From: Enterobacteriaceae bacterium RIT693
GTDB lineage: Bacteria; Pseudomonadota; Gammaproteobacteria; Enterobacterales; Enterobacteriaceae
Assembly: GCA_009668225.1 (NCBI GenBank)
Contig: WJYK01000015.1
Location: 47,047-111,046, forward strand
Direction: 5' to 3'
DNA length: 64,000 nt
In this document: piece by piece, positions 8,604 through 16,440 of the stretch
Numbering within the stretch: position 1 is the stretch's first letter
Layout of the letters: each line of letters starts with the position of its first letter
Translations under genes and position numbers: made by a program
The notes under the pieces: model-generated
The model's database searches: none
The model's input: the letters and a program-made list of their open reading frames with translations, nothing else
Told to the model about the DNA's origin: nothing

Positions 8604-10877
8604 ATGACAATGAAAACGGGAAAAAAAGCGCTGGCGCTGGCTATTGCGCTCCTGACCTCGGCGGGGATTAACGCCCCTGCTTTTGCCCACGGCGGCGAGG
8701 CACATATGGTGCCAATGCAAAAAACGCTCGCGGATTTTGGTGCCGACGTCCAGTGGGACGATTACGCGCAGATGTTTACCATCGTCAAAGACGGTGCCTA
8801 CGTGAAGGTGAAGCCTAACGCCACCTCCGCCGTCGTTAACGGCAAAACGCTCAAGCTTGAAGTCCCGGTTACCTTTAAAGACAAAACGGCGTTTATCTCC
8901 GAAGGGTTTATCAATGAAGTGTTCCAGTCCGGGCTGGATCAAACCTTTGCGGTCGAGAAAAAACCGCACCCGCTCAACTCCCTGAGCGCCGACGAAATTA
9001 ATAAGACGGTGGAGATAATCAAAGGCGCGGCGGACTATAGGCCGAATATTCGCTTTACCGAGATTTCCCTGCGCGAGCCGCCGAAGGAGCAAATCTGGAA
9101 GTTTGTGATGGACGGCACCAGCGTCAGCCAGCCGCGCGAAGCGGACGTCATCATGCTGGACGGTCGCCATATTATTGAAGCCACGGTAGATTTGGCCGCC
9201 GGAAAGGTGAAAAGCTGGAAACCGATTGAAGGCGCTCAGGGTATGGTGCTGCTGGACGATTTTGCCAGCGTGCAGTCGATAATCAACAACAGCAAAGAGT
9301 TCGCCGATGCGGTTAAAAAACGCGGCATCAGCGATCCGTCAAAAGTGGTCACTACCCCGCTGACGGTCGGCTATTTCGACGGCAAGGACGGCCTGAAGCA
9401 GGATCAGCGCCTGCTGAAAGTGGTGAGCTATCTTGACGTTGGCGACGGCAATTATTGGGCGCACCCGATTGAAAACCTGGTGGCCGTGGTGGATCTCGAG
9501 CAGAAAAAAATCATCAAAATTGAGGAAGGTCCGGTCATTCCCGTGCCGATGACCCCGCGCCCTTATGATGGACGTGACCGGCAGGCTGCCAACCTGAAAC
9601 CGCTGAATATCATTGAGCCAGAAGGCAAAAATTACACCATTACCGGCGACACGATCCGCTGGCAAAACTGGGATTTGCACCTGCGGCTGAATTCCCGCGT
9701 TGGTCCGATTATTTCCACCGTGACTTACAACGACAACGGCACTAAACGGAAAATCATGTATGAAGGGTCGCTCGGTGGGATGATTGTGCCGTATGGCGAC
9801 CCGGATATCGGCTGGTATTTTAAAGCTTACCTGGACGCCGGGGATTACGGCATGGGCACGCTGACCTCGCCTATCGTACGCGGCAAAGATGCGCCGGCCA
9901 ACGCCGTCCTGCTGGACGAAACCCTGGCCGATTACACCGGCAAACCAACCACGATTCCGCGCGCCATTGCGGTTTTCGAACGCTACGCCGGGCCGGAGTA
10001 TAAGCACCAGGAGATGGGCCAGCCGAACGTCAGCAGCGAACGCCGCGAGCTGGTGATTCGCTGGATAAGCACCGTCGGCAACTACGACTACATCTTTGAC
10101 TGGGTCTTCCACCAGAACGGCACCATCGGTATTGACGCTGGCGCGACCGGCATCGAAGCGGTAAAAGGCGTGAAGGCCAAAACCATGCACGATGCCACCG
10201 CGAAAGAAGATACCCGCTACGGGACGCTTATCGACCACAATATTGTCGGCACGACCCATCAGCATATTTATAACTTCCGCCTGGATCTGGACGTCGACGG
10301 CGAAAACAACAGCCTGACCGCTATCGATCCGGTGGTGAAGCCGAACACCCGCGGCGGCCCACGCACAAGTACGATGCAAACCAATGAATATGCGATTAAA
10401 AACGAGCAGGACGCGGCGCAGAAATTTGACCCGGGCACCGTCCGTTTGCTCAGCAACCCGAACAAAGAAAACCGCATGGGTAACCCGGTTTCCTATCAGC
10501 TGATCCCTTACGCAGGAGGGACTCACCCGGTGGCAACCGGGGCGAAGTTTGCCCCGGACGAGTGGATTTACCACCGTCTGAGCTTTATGGATAAACAGCT
10601 GTGGGTGACTCGCTATAACCCGGATGAACGCTATTCCGAAGGCAAATATCCGAACCGCTCCGCGCACGACACCGGCTTAGGCGCTTACACTAAAGACAAT
10701 CAGTCGCTGGAAAACACGGACAACGTCGTCTGGTTAACCACCGGCACCACGCATATCGCCCGCGCCGAAGAGTGGCCCATCATGCCGACCGAGTGGGTAC
10801 ATGCCCTGCTGAAGCCGTGGAACTTCTTTAACGAAACGCCAACGCTTGTGAAGTCAGAGGACATTACCAGTAAATAA
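8604..10877 (+). CDS. tynA: TynA, periplasmic copper-containing primary amine oxidase
   Basis: Quinoprotein amine oxidase (757 aa) that deaminates phenylethylamine and tyramine to aldehydes, releasing ammonia and peroxide in the periplasm. A Sec signal peptide is visible (charged MTMKTGKK, a hydrophobic stretch and AFAHG as the cleavage region). An N-terminal copper amine oxidase domain with a MVPMQKTL start follows. The TPQ cofactor precursor Tyr is in VGNYDYIFDW, copper-ligand histidines are in THQHIYNF, and a third lies in PTEWVHALL. Length equals E. coli TynA. It lies downstream of paired FeaR-type sites and ends at a strong hairpin. Confidence 0.96.
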   Translation: MTMKTGKKALALAIALLTSAGINAPAFAHGGEAHMVPMQKTLADFGADVQWDDYAQMFTIVKDGAYVKVKPNATSAVVNGKTLKLEVPVTFKDKTAFISEGFINEVFQSGLDQTFAVEKKPHPLNSLSADEINKTVEIIKGAADYRPNIRFTEISLREPPKEQIWKFVMDGTSVSQPREADVIMLDGRHIIEATVDLAAGKVKSWKPIEGAQGMVLLDDFASVQSIINNSKEFADAVKKRGISDPSKVVTTPLTVGYFDGKDGLKQDQRLLKVVSYLDVGDGNYWAHPIENLVAVVDLEQKKIIKIEEGPVIPVPMTPRPYDGRDRQAANLKPLNIIEPEGKNYTITGDTIRWQNWDLHLRLNSRVGPIISTVTYNDNGTKRKIMYEGSLGGMIVPYGDPDIGWYFKAYLDAGDYGMGTLTSPIVRGKDAPANAVLLDETLADYTGKPTTIPRAIAVFERYAGPEYKHQEMGQPNVSSERRELVIRWISTVGNYDYIFDWVFHQNGTIGIDAGATGIEAVKGVKAKTMHDATAKEDTRYGTLIDHNIVGTTHQHIYNFRLDLDVDGENNSLTAIDPVVKPNTRGGPRTSTMQTNEYAIKNEQDAAQKFDPGTVRLLSNPNKENRMGNPVSYQLIPYAGGTHPVATGAKFAPDEWIYHRLSFMDKQLWVTRYNPDERYSEGKYPNRSAHDTGLGAYTKDNQSLENTDNVVWLTTGTTHIARAEEWPIMPTEWVHALLKPWNFFNETPTLVKSEDITSK

Positions 10878-10884
10878 TCGGTTT

Positions 10885-10909
10885 GCGGCGCGCTATTTCA
10901 GCGCGCCGC
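10885..10909. terminator. Hairpin terminator-like element after tynA
   Basis: Perfect 10-bp stem (GCGGCGCGCT paired with AGCGCGCCGC) with a 5-base loop, eight bases after the tynA stop. The following plus-strand T-run is poor. It lies between the convergent tynA and methyltransferase genes, at the left boundary of the accessory block. Confidence 0.6.
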
Positions 10910-10918
10910 GTCTTCACT

Positions 10919-11608
10919 CTAAGGCTTAATAGCCTGCCAGCCGTGAATAAGCAGCGACTGGAAAAACGACTGCGCGCTGGCAAATCCCGCGTCGAGAAGC
11001 AACGCTTCGGTTTGACGAGGCGGCAGAAGAAGCAAACGTCGACTAAGCTCGGCCTTCACCTCAGAAATGTCCCGCTCGCGTTGGGTATAAGCCTGCTGCA
11101 GCGCAACCCAATTTTTCAACTGGCTGTCAAAACCGGGATCCACCATGTCACCCGCAATTTCTGCGGCGATTAGCTGCCCGGCGGGTTTTAGCCTGTCGGC
11201 AATGTGTTGGTAAATCCCCCCCCGCTGCGGGTGCTGAATAAAATGCGCCACCAGCAAACACAAAGCGGCGTCATATTTTTCCCGTTCAGGAACGTCGATA
11301 ACGTGGCCTTCAATCAGCGTACAGCGGTCGCTCAGCCCTTCTCGCTCAAGCTTTTCTGCACAAACGGCAAGCATATTGGGAGAAGGATCCACGCCGGTAA
11401 ACCGCCACCCTGGGTGCTGATGTGCCAGCCTGACGATTTCCGTCCCGGTGCCAATACCTACGCAGAGAACCCTCGCATCACTGGCTAAATTCCCCAGCAA
11501 GAGCGATATCAGCGAATGCAGATTATTTGAAATGTCTTTCAGGCGTTCGCCGCTGGCATCGTACTGGCGGGAGAATTCCGCGTTGAAAATGTCATTTGTA
11601 TCGTTCAT
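10919..11608 (-). CDS. Class I SAM-dependent methyltransferase, substrate unknown
   Basis: Protein of 229 aa with a class I methyltransferase fold. Motif I is VLCVGIGTGTE, followed by the acidic residue of GVDPSPNML and by ADRLKPAGQLIAAE after the LCLLVAHFI strand. Such proteins are often annotated simply as methyltransferase domain (type 11/12/25) proteins. The substrate cannot be read from the sequence. ATG 11608 is preferred over the GTG one codon upstream because AGGGG is then well spaced. It is convergent with tynA and divergent from the regulator at 12066, and marks one end of the block absent from the E. coli tynA-feaB junction. Confidence 0.8.
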   Translation of the reverse strand: MNDTNDIFNAEFSRQYDASGERLKDISNNLHSLISLLLGNLASDARVLCVGIGTGTEIVRLAHQHPGWRFTGVDPSPNMLAVCAEKLEREGLSDRCTLIEGHVIDVPEREKYDAALCLLVAHFIQHPQRGGIYQHIADRLKPAGQLIAAEIAGDMVDPGFDSQLKNWVALQQAYTQRERDISEVKAELSRRLLLLPPRQTEALLLDAGFASAQSFFQSLLIHGWQAIKP

Positions 11609-12065
11609 CACGTCCCCTTTGGTTGGCGATCGGCGAAAAAATAGCCAAAACTCATGTAACTTACGATATCACATGAAATGTCACTTTAAAAATGGTTTTC
11701 TTTCCCTCCGCCCCATCCGTTTCTCCCCGTTCTGGTATTGACAGACAGCCCTTAATTATCATCTTGATAATATTTACTCTGGCGGAAGACTACACCGGAA
11801 ATAACACTTCCCTTACCGGAATATTTATTTCCTTACCATGGAAAAAATATCATCCCAGGTCAAAACAAGCATTTTTAGTTAAGACAAAAGTAAAGATCGA
11901 CAAAATCCTGAGGATCTTATTTCATTATAAATCAACAGTGATATACTCCCGAATGAATTTGATATGCATTCAAATAAATAAAACTATGCGTAATGTGCCT
12001 TTTTATCTCTTCTTTGGCACGCATTTCGCAGAGTAATAATCTCGTCGCTTATACCGAGAAAAAAT
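11609..12065. other. AT-rich divergent intergenic region
   Basis: This gap separates the leftward methyltransferase gene from the rightward regulator gene. It is much more AT-rich than the flanking core genes. An open frame at 11692-12036 has no recognisable protein character and no good ribosome site, so I do not call it a gene. Promoters for both neighbours should lie here. I see no RNA gene or convincing operator. Confidence 0.5.
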
Positions 12066-12917
12066 ATGACGCAACACCTACTTCAAGACACCATAGCCAG
12101 GTACAGCCAGCAAATAAAAAAACATCCCCGCTTTCGAGAGGCCATCCAACACCATTATGACTCCCTGCTGATAACCTATAAAAAGCAGCCGCTCTTTTAT
12201 AAAACCATTTTACAAAGCTCGCGCTTTCACGTTGTACTGGCGCTGCTGTGTTTTCACTACAGCGACCGTCGGGCGGTTCTCGCGGATATCAAAGAATTTT
12301 GCGTAAAAATGGAGCTCACCAGCCTAAATACGGTGAATTCACTGGTCACGTTACTGCGTATTACCGGCAGAATGACGCTGGAAAAAAGTGAGGATGACCG
12401 CCGGGTGCTGCTGTATACCCCCAGCACAAAAGGTCTTGATGAAACCCGCAGCTATATGCAGATCTCAATTCCTTCACTGAAAATGTTGCTGCCGGAAAAT
12501 ACGCTTTCGATTCATGCTCTTGAGGATACCCATATCTTCGAAGCCTTTTTTCACCGCAGTGCCCGCCTGCTATTTGATGAAGTCATATTGAGCAGACTGG
12601 TGCCTAATAGCGCGATGTTTGTGGATAAAGATGCCGGACATATTATTATCCTCAGAATATACCTAATGGCCAGGCAGGATGACGATGGGAGATGGTGGCT
12701 GCGCCCCAACTATAATAAAACGGCGAAGGATTTATCTGTTTCGAGAATGCACCTGAGACGCATTGTTAATTGCGGCATTATGGCTGGGTTATTTAGCGAA
12801 GATAATGAAGGTGTATTGGAAATTCATAACAGTTTTATGGAGATGGCTGAATCCTATTTTGGATTTTACTTCTCATTTATTCTGTATGGCCTGGATATCG
12901 ACCCAACCGAAGTATAA
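12066..12917 (+). CDS. Putative transcription regulator with two helix-turn-helix regions, unrecognised family
   Basis: Protein of 283 aa that I cannot place in a named family. Residues about 55-130 look like a MarR-type winged helix: a helical stretch (ALLCFHYSDRRAVLADIKEF), a helix-turn-helix-like segment (LTSLNTVNSLVTLL) and a wing (KSEDDRRVLLYTPSTKG). A second HTH-like segment lies near residues 220-245 (TAKDLSVSRMHLRRIVNCG), followed by an FSEDNEGVLEIH wing. No signal peptide or membrane segment is seen. It faces the type I secretion operon across a shared terminator and is the only regulator-like gene in the accessory block. Control of the adhesin operon is therefore plausible but unproven. 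Confidence 0.6.
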   Translation: MTQHLLQDTIARYSQQIKKHPRFREAIQHHYDSLLITYKKQPLFYKTILQSSRFHVVLALLCFHYSDRRAVLADIKEFCVKMELTSLNTVNSLVTLLRITGRMTLEKSEDDRRVLLYTPSTKGLDETRSYMQISIPSLKMLLPENTLSIHALEDTHIFEAFFHRSARLLFDEVILSRLVPNSAMFVDKDAGHIIILRIYLMARQDDDGRWWLRPNYNKTAKDLSVSRMHLRRIVNCGIMAGLFSEDNEGVLEIHNSFMEMAESYFGFYFSFILYGLDIDPTEV

Positions 12918-12942
12918 AAAAGCCGGCATTCGCCGGCTTTTT
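12918..12942. terminator. Bidirectional Rho-independent terminator
   Basis: Inverted repeat GCCGGC-ATTC-GCCGGC flanked by an A-run on the left and a T-run on the right. It can end both the rightward regulator transcript and the leftward secretion operon, and it starts directly after the regulator stop codon. Confidence 0.85.
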
Positions 12943-12947
12943 CTGTA

Positions 12948-14123
12948 TTACCTTTCCCTTAACGCCTCTTTGGCTTTATTAAGTGGTTTCAGCAGATAAT
13001 CCAGCACGGATTTACTGCCGGTTTTGATGTCCACCGTGGCAATCATGCCCGGGAAGATCGGAAATGTTTTCCCCTCCCGATTCTCCAGCTGGCTGACATC
13101 GGTGCGGATATATACCCGGTAGTAGTAAACGTCGCGTTTCACCTCATCCTGCAGCGTATCCGGTGAAATGGTGGTCACTACCCCCTTTAGTCCGCCATAA
13201 ATGGAATAATCGTAGGCGGTAATTTTCACCAACGCCTTTTGCCCTGGATGGATAAATGCCACATCTCGCGGCGAGATTTTCGCCTCAATCAGCATCTGAT
13301 CGTCCAGCGGTACCAGCGTCATCAGCTTGCCGTTAGGAGGAATCACCCCGCCCACGGTGGTGACCTCAATGCCTTTCACAATCGCCCGCACCGGGGAGGT
13401 AAATTTCAGGCGGGTCAGCGAGTCTTTCCGCCCCCGCATGACCGAACGCTGGGTTTCAATTTCCTCGTTGGTTTTTGCCAGCTCTTCACGCGCGCGCACG
13501 TAATACTGATTCTGCATTTCGGTGATTTTGTTCTCCAGCTCGTTTTTTTGACGCTGCAGACGCAGGACTTCCACGCTGCTCGCAGCCCCCTGTTTGACCA
13601 GCGGCTGGGTCATTGCCAGCTCACGCTGCACCAGCGAGATAGCCTCACGTAACCCGGCCACCCCTTTTTCGAGGCTGTTGCGGCGTGAGGTATAGAGCGC
13701 CGTTTCCTGGCGCACAAGCTCGCTATCGCCAGGCAGCATGTCGGGAAAGACCAGCGGCGTTGCGCCAACCTCCGCCTTCAGGCGCGCGGCGGTCGCCATC
13801 GCGGCATGCAGGCGAGACTCACTCTCCTGTACGCCGGACTCGGTTTTGGTTCGGTCCAGCTGCGCCAGCACCTGGCCACGCTCGACAATATCGCCCTCGC
13901 GTACGTCCAGCTCATAAAGGATCCCCCCCTCCAGGGATTGAATGACCTGCTCACGCGATGACGGCACTACTTTCCCGGAACCTGTCGTGACTTCATCCAG
14001 CGTGAAGACATTTGCCCAGAGGACGAAAACCAGCAACATCACTCCCAGCGCCCAGGCCACCAGGCTTGCCCGTGGCAGCGCGGGCTCTTTCAGGCGGCTG
14101 TTATAACGCGTAATGTCATTCAT
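12948..14123 (-). CDS. HlyD-family periplasmic adaptor of the type I secretion system
   Basis: Membrane-fusion protein (391 aa) linking the inner-membrane ABC transporter to the TolC-like channel. One N-terminal transmembrane segment is visible at about residues 20-40 (ASLVAWALGVMLLVFVLW). A split biotinyl-lipoyl domain follows (SLEGGILYELDVREGDIV and, later, FTSPVRAIVKGIEV), with a long alpha-hairpin coiled coil between (about 110-240, for example QRQKNELENKITEMQ). The C-terminal beta-barrel contains HPGQKALVKITAYDYSIYGG. It overlaps the ABC gene by 4 bp (ATGA), so the two are coupled. It corresponds to LapC or BapD of other systems. Confidence 0.93.
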   Translation of the reverse strand: MNDITRYNSRLKEPALPRASLVAWALGVMLLVFVLWANVFTLDEVTTGSGKVVPSSREQVIQSLEGGILYELDVREGDIVERGQVLAQLDRTKTESGVQESESRLHAAMATAARLKAEVGATPLVFPDMLPGDSELVRQETALYTSRRNSLEKGVAGLREAISLVQRELAMTQPLVKQGAASSVEVLRLQRQKNELENKITEMQNQYYVRAREELAKTNEEIETQRSVMRGRKDSLTRLKFTSPVRAIVKGIEVTTVGGVIPPNGKLMTLVPLDDQMLIEAKISPRDVAFIHPGQKALVKITAYDYSIYGGLKGVVTTISPDTLQDEVKRDVYYYRVYIRTDVSQLENREGKTFPIFPGMIATVDIKTGSKSVLDYLLKPLNKAKEALRER

Positions 14124-16300
14124 ACCCGCTCCTCCGTGGCACTCGCCGGTTTTAACGTCGCGGTCCGGCGCGGCACAGGCTTTTTCTCCATCATGCCGTG
14201 CTGCTGTAAGATATGATCTCGCGGGCCGTCCATGACTATACGGCCGTTATCCAGCACAATAATACGGTCAACCAGCTGTAAAATCGGTAGCCGGTGCGTG
14301 GCGACCACCAGCGTGCGGTTACCCAGCCACGGAGCAAGATTAGCGATAAGCTGCTGCTCGCTGACTTCATCCAGCCAGGCCGTCGGCTCATCCAGCAGCA
14401 AAATTTGCGGCTGCAGAATCAGCGTTCTGGCCAGTAAAAGCGCCTGACGCTGGCCGCCTGAGAGTCCGGCTCCGCCTTCGCTAATCAGGTAGTTGAGTCC
14501 ATTTTTTTGCTTCTGCACAAATCCTAACGCGCCGCTTAACGCTAGCGCCCGATGGATTTCATCGTCGGTCGCCAGCGGGCGGCCCATGGTCAGGTTGTCG
14601 CGCACCGAGCCGAAGAACAGGCGAGCCTGCTGGCTTAGCAGGGTCATATCGCGACGGAGATCGGCGGTATCGAGCTGGCCGAGGCTGATATCATCCAGCA
14701 GGATCTGTCCGTGCTGCGGCGTTTGCATCCCCGCCAGCAGCTGTAAGAGCGTGCTTTTCCCTGAACCATTGCGCCCAAGTAGCGCAATTTTTTCACCGGC
14801 GCGGATAGTCAGGCTGGCAATATCCAGATCGTTGACCTTCTCTTCCTCATCGTAATAAAACGCCGCATAGTTAAGCTGATAGTTCCCCTGCAAATGCGCT
14901 TTATGCACTTTTTTGCCCTGTTCAGGATCGTCCAGCGGGCGCTGCATCAGGTCGTCCAGCCCTTTACGCGCCACCTTCGCCTGCTGCCAGCGCGACAGTA
15001 CGCCAGAGATCTGCGCCAGCGGCGCAATGGTACGGGAAGCCAGGATTGATGTGCCCACCAACGCGCCGGTTGTCATATCTCCGTTGATCACCAGATAGCA
15101 GCCCACCAGCAGTACCACGGCGTAGACAATCGACTGCACCTCCTGGGTCCAGGTCATCAGCAGGCTGGTCAGCCAACGCTGCTTCATGCCTACCGCGGCG
15201 GCAACGTCGTTAGTATTATTCCACTGGTTCTGGAACCGCTGTTCCGCCCGCAGCAGCTTGATGTCTTCAATGGACTGCACGACCTCCACCAGCGTGGCGT
15301 TGCGGATAGCCGATTCACGCATTCCCTCATTTGAGAGATGTGCCAGCGGTCGCTGCACCAGCAGGCCCGGGATCAGCAGCAGTGGGATTGCCAGCAGCAC
15401 CACAAACACCAGCGGCCCCCCGATTAGCCAAAGAATGAAAACAAACAGCAGGAAGAACGGGATGTCCGACACCGTGCCGATCGTCGTTGAGGTAATCAGT
15501 TCACGTACCGATTCCAGCTCGCGAATTTGCGAGATAAAAGAGCCTGTTGATTTTGGGCGTGCGCTGTTTTTAATGCGCAATGCCCGGGCAAACACCCGGT
15601 CAGAAATACGCAAATCGGCCCTTTTTCCGACGACGTCGGCAATATGGACGCGCAGCATACGCATCGTAAATTCAAAGATGATGGCCAGCATCACGCCGCC
15701 AAACAGCACCCAAAGGGTGGGCACCGACTGCGAAGGTACCACGCGGTCGTAGACCTGCATGGAGAAGATCATCCCGGCCAGCGCCAGCACGTTAGCCGCC
15801 ATCGCCACCAGCATGATGTCGCCGTACCGCTTCCAGTCTTTCAGCGCCAGCGCCCAGAACCAGTTTTTCTGATACGGCTTAACGTAGTCGTCCACTCGTG
15901 CATCGGGAATCGAATTCAGCGGACGCAGCAGGAATAGCCCTTTCAGCCGTTCTGCCAGCGCTTCACGGCTGACCACGGTTTCCAGGCCGCCATCGCCGCT
16001 AAGCTGTACGCTCAACTGCCCGTGCTTATCCATATGGGTCAGCACCGCCATTTGGCCATCATTAAGCTCAGCCACCAGCGGCAAACGCCACGGATCGATA
16101 AGCGTGACATCCGCCGGTATGCTGCGCAGGGCCAGTCCGAGCTGGCGAGCCATGTCTTCCAGCACCAGGTGATGAGGACTTTGGCTTTCCTGGTTAACCG
16201 CAACGCGTACGTGTTCTTCCGAGAAATCCAGTCGGTAGTGGCGTGCGACCGCCAGCATGGCCTGCAGCCAGGGTTCATAGCGGGAATGCGTTGAAGTCAT
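14120..16300 (-). CDS. Type I secretion ABC transporter (LapB/HlyB type) for the giant adhesin
   Basis: Fused permease/ATPase (726 aa) of the inner membrane that would power adhesin export. Residues 1 to about 130 are a C39 peptidase-like domain without a catalytic Cys at the expected place (EEHVRVAVNQES), as in transporters that do not cleave a leader. Transmembrane segments follow at about 160-430 (for example IMLVAMAANVLALAGMIF and FFLLFVFILWLIGG). The nucleotide-binding domain has Walker A GRNGSGKST, signature LSGGQRQ, Walker B ILLLDEPT and the switch His in VVATHR. It overlaps the adaptor gene by 4 bp and lies 140 bp from the adhesin gene. Confidence 0.94.
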   Translation of the reverse strand: MTSTHSRYEPWLQAMLAVARHYRLDFSEEHVRVAVNQESQSPHHLVLEDMARQLGLALRSIPADVTLIDPWRLPLVAELNDGQMAVLTHMDKHGQLSVQLSGDGGLETVVSREALAERLKGLFLLRPLNSIPDARVDDYVKPYQKNWFWALALKDWKRYGDIMLVAMAANVLALAGMIFSMQVYDRVVPSQSVPTLWVLFGGVMLAIIFEFTMRMLRVHIADVVGKRADLRISDRVFARALRIKNSARPKSTGSFISQIRELESVRELITSTTIGTVSDIPFFLLFVFILWLIGGPLVFVVLLAIPLLLIPGLLVQRPLAHLSNEGMRESAIRNATLVEVVQSIEDIKLLRAEQRFQNQWNNTNDVAAAVGMKQRWLTSLLMTWTQEVQSIVYAVVLLVGCYLVINGDMTTGALVGTSILASRTIAPLAQISGVLSRWQQAKVARKGLDDLMQRPLDDPEQGKKVHKAHLQGNYQLNYAAFYYDEEEKVNDLDIASLTIRAGEKIALLGRNGSGKSTLLQLLAGMQTPQHGQILLDDISLGQLDTADLRRDMTLLSQQARLFFGSVRDNLTMGRPLATDDEIHRALALSGALGFVQKQKNGLNYLISEGGAGLSGGQRQALLLARTLILQPQILLLDEPTAWLDEVSEQQLIANLAPWLGNRTLVVATHRLPILQLVDRIIVLDNGRIVMDGPRDHILQQHGMMEKKPVPRRTATLKPASATEERV

Positions 16301-16408
16301 CGTGTTTCACGTCCTGCGAAAGTGGCAAAGAGCGCCGGTGTTGTCCTTTCCACGGCTTGTTTCATAAACATGTTTTATACCGGGTAATAAAAATAAGCGG
16401 CTAAAATG

Positions 16409-16431
16409 CCGCCGGACTTAAAGCCCGGCGG
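16409..16431 (-). terminator. Hairpin between the giant adhesin gene and its transporter genes
   Basis: On the minus strand, a 7-bp perfect stem CCGCCGG / CCGGCGG lies 10 bases after the adhesin stop codon, followed by a weak T-rich stretch (CATTTTA). It could reduce, rather than abolish, read-through into the ABC and HlyD genes, giving much more adhesin mRNA than transporter mRNA. The tail is too poor in T for a confident full terminator call. Confidence 0.5.
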
Positions 16432-16440
16432 GCGTTAGCG

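Noticed and set aside
11692..12036. 114-codon plus-strand frame upstream of the regulator
   Set aside because: It lies in AT-rich promoter DNA, has no clear ribosome site and no recognisable domain.
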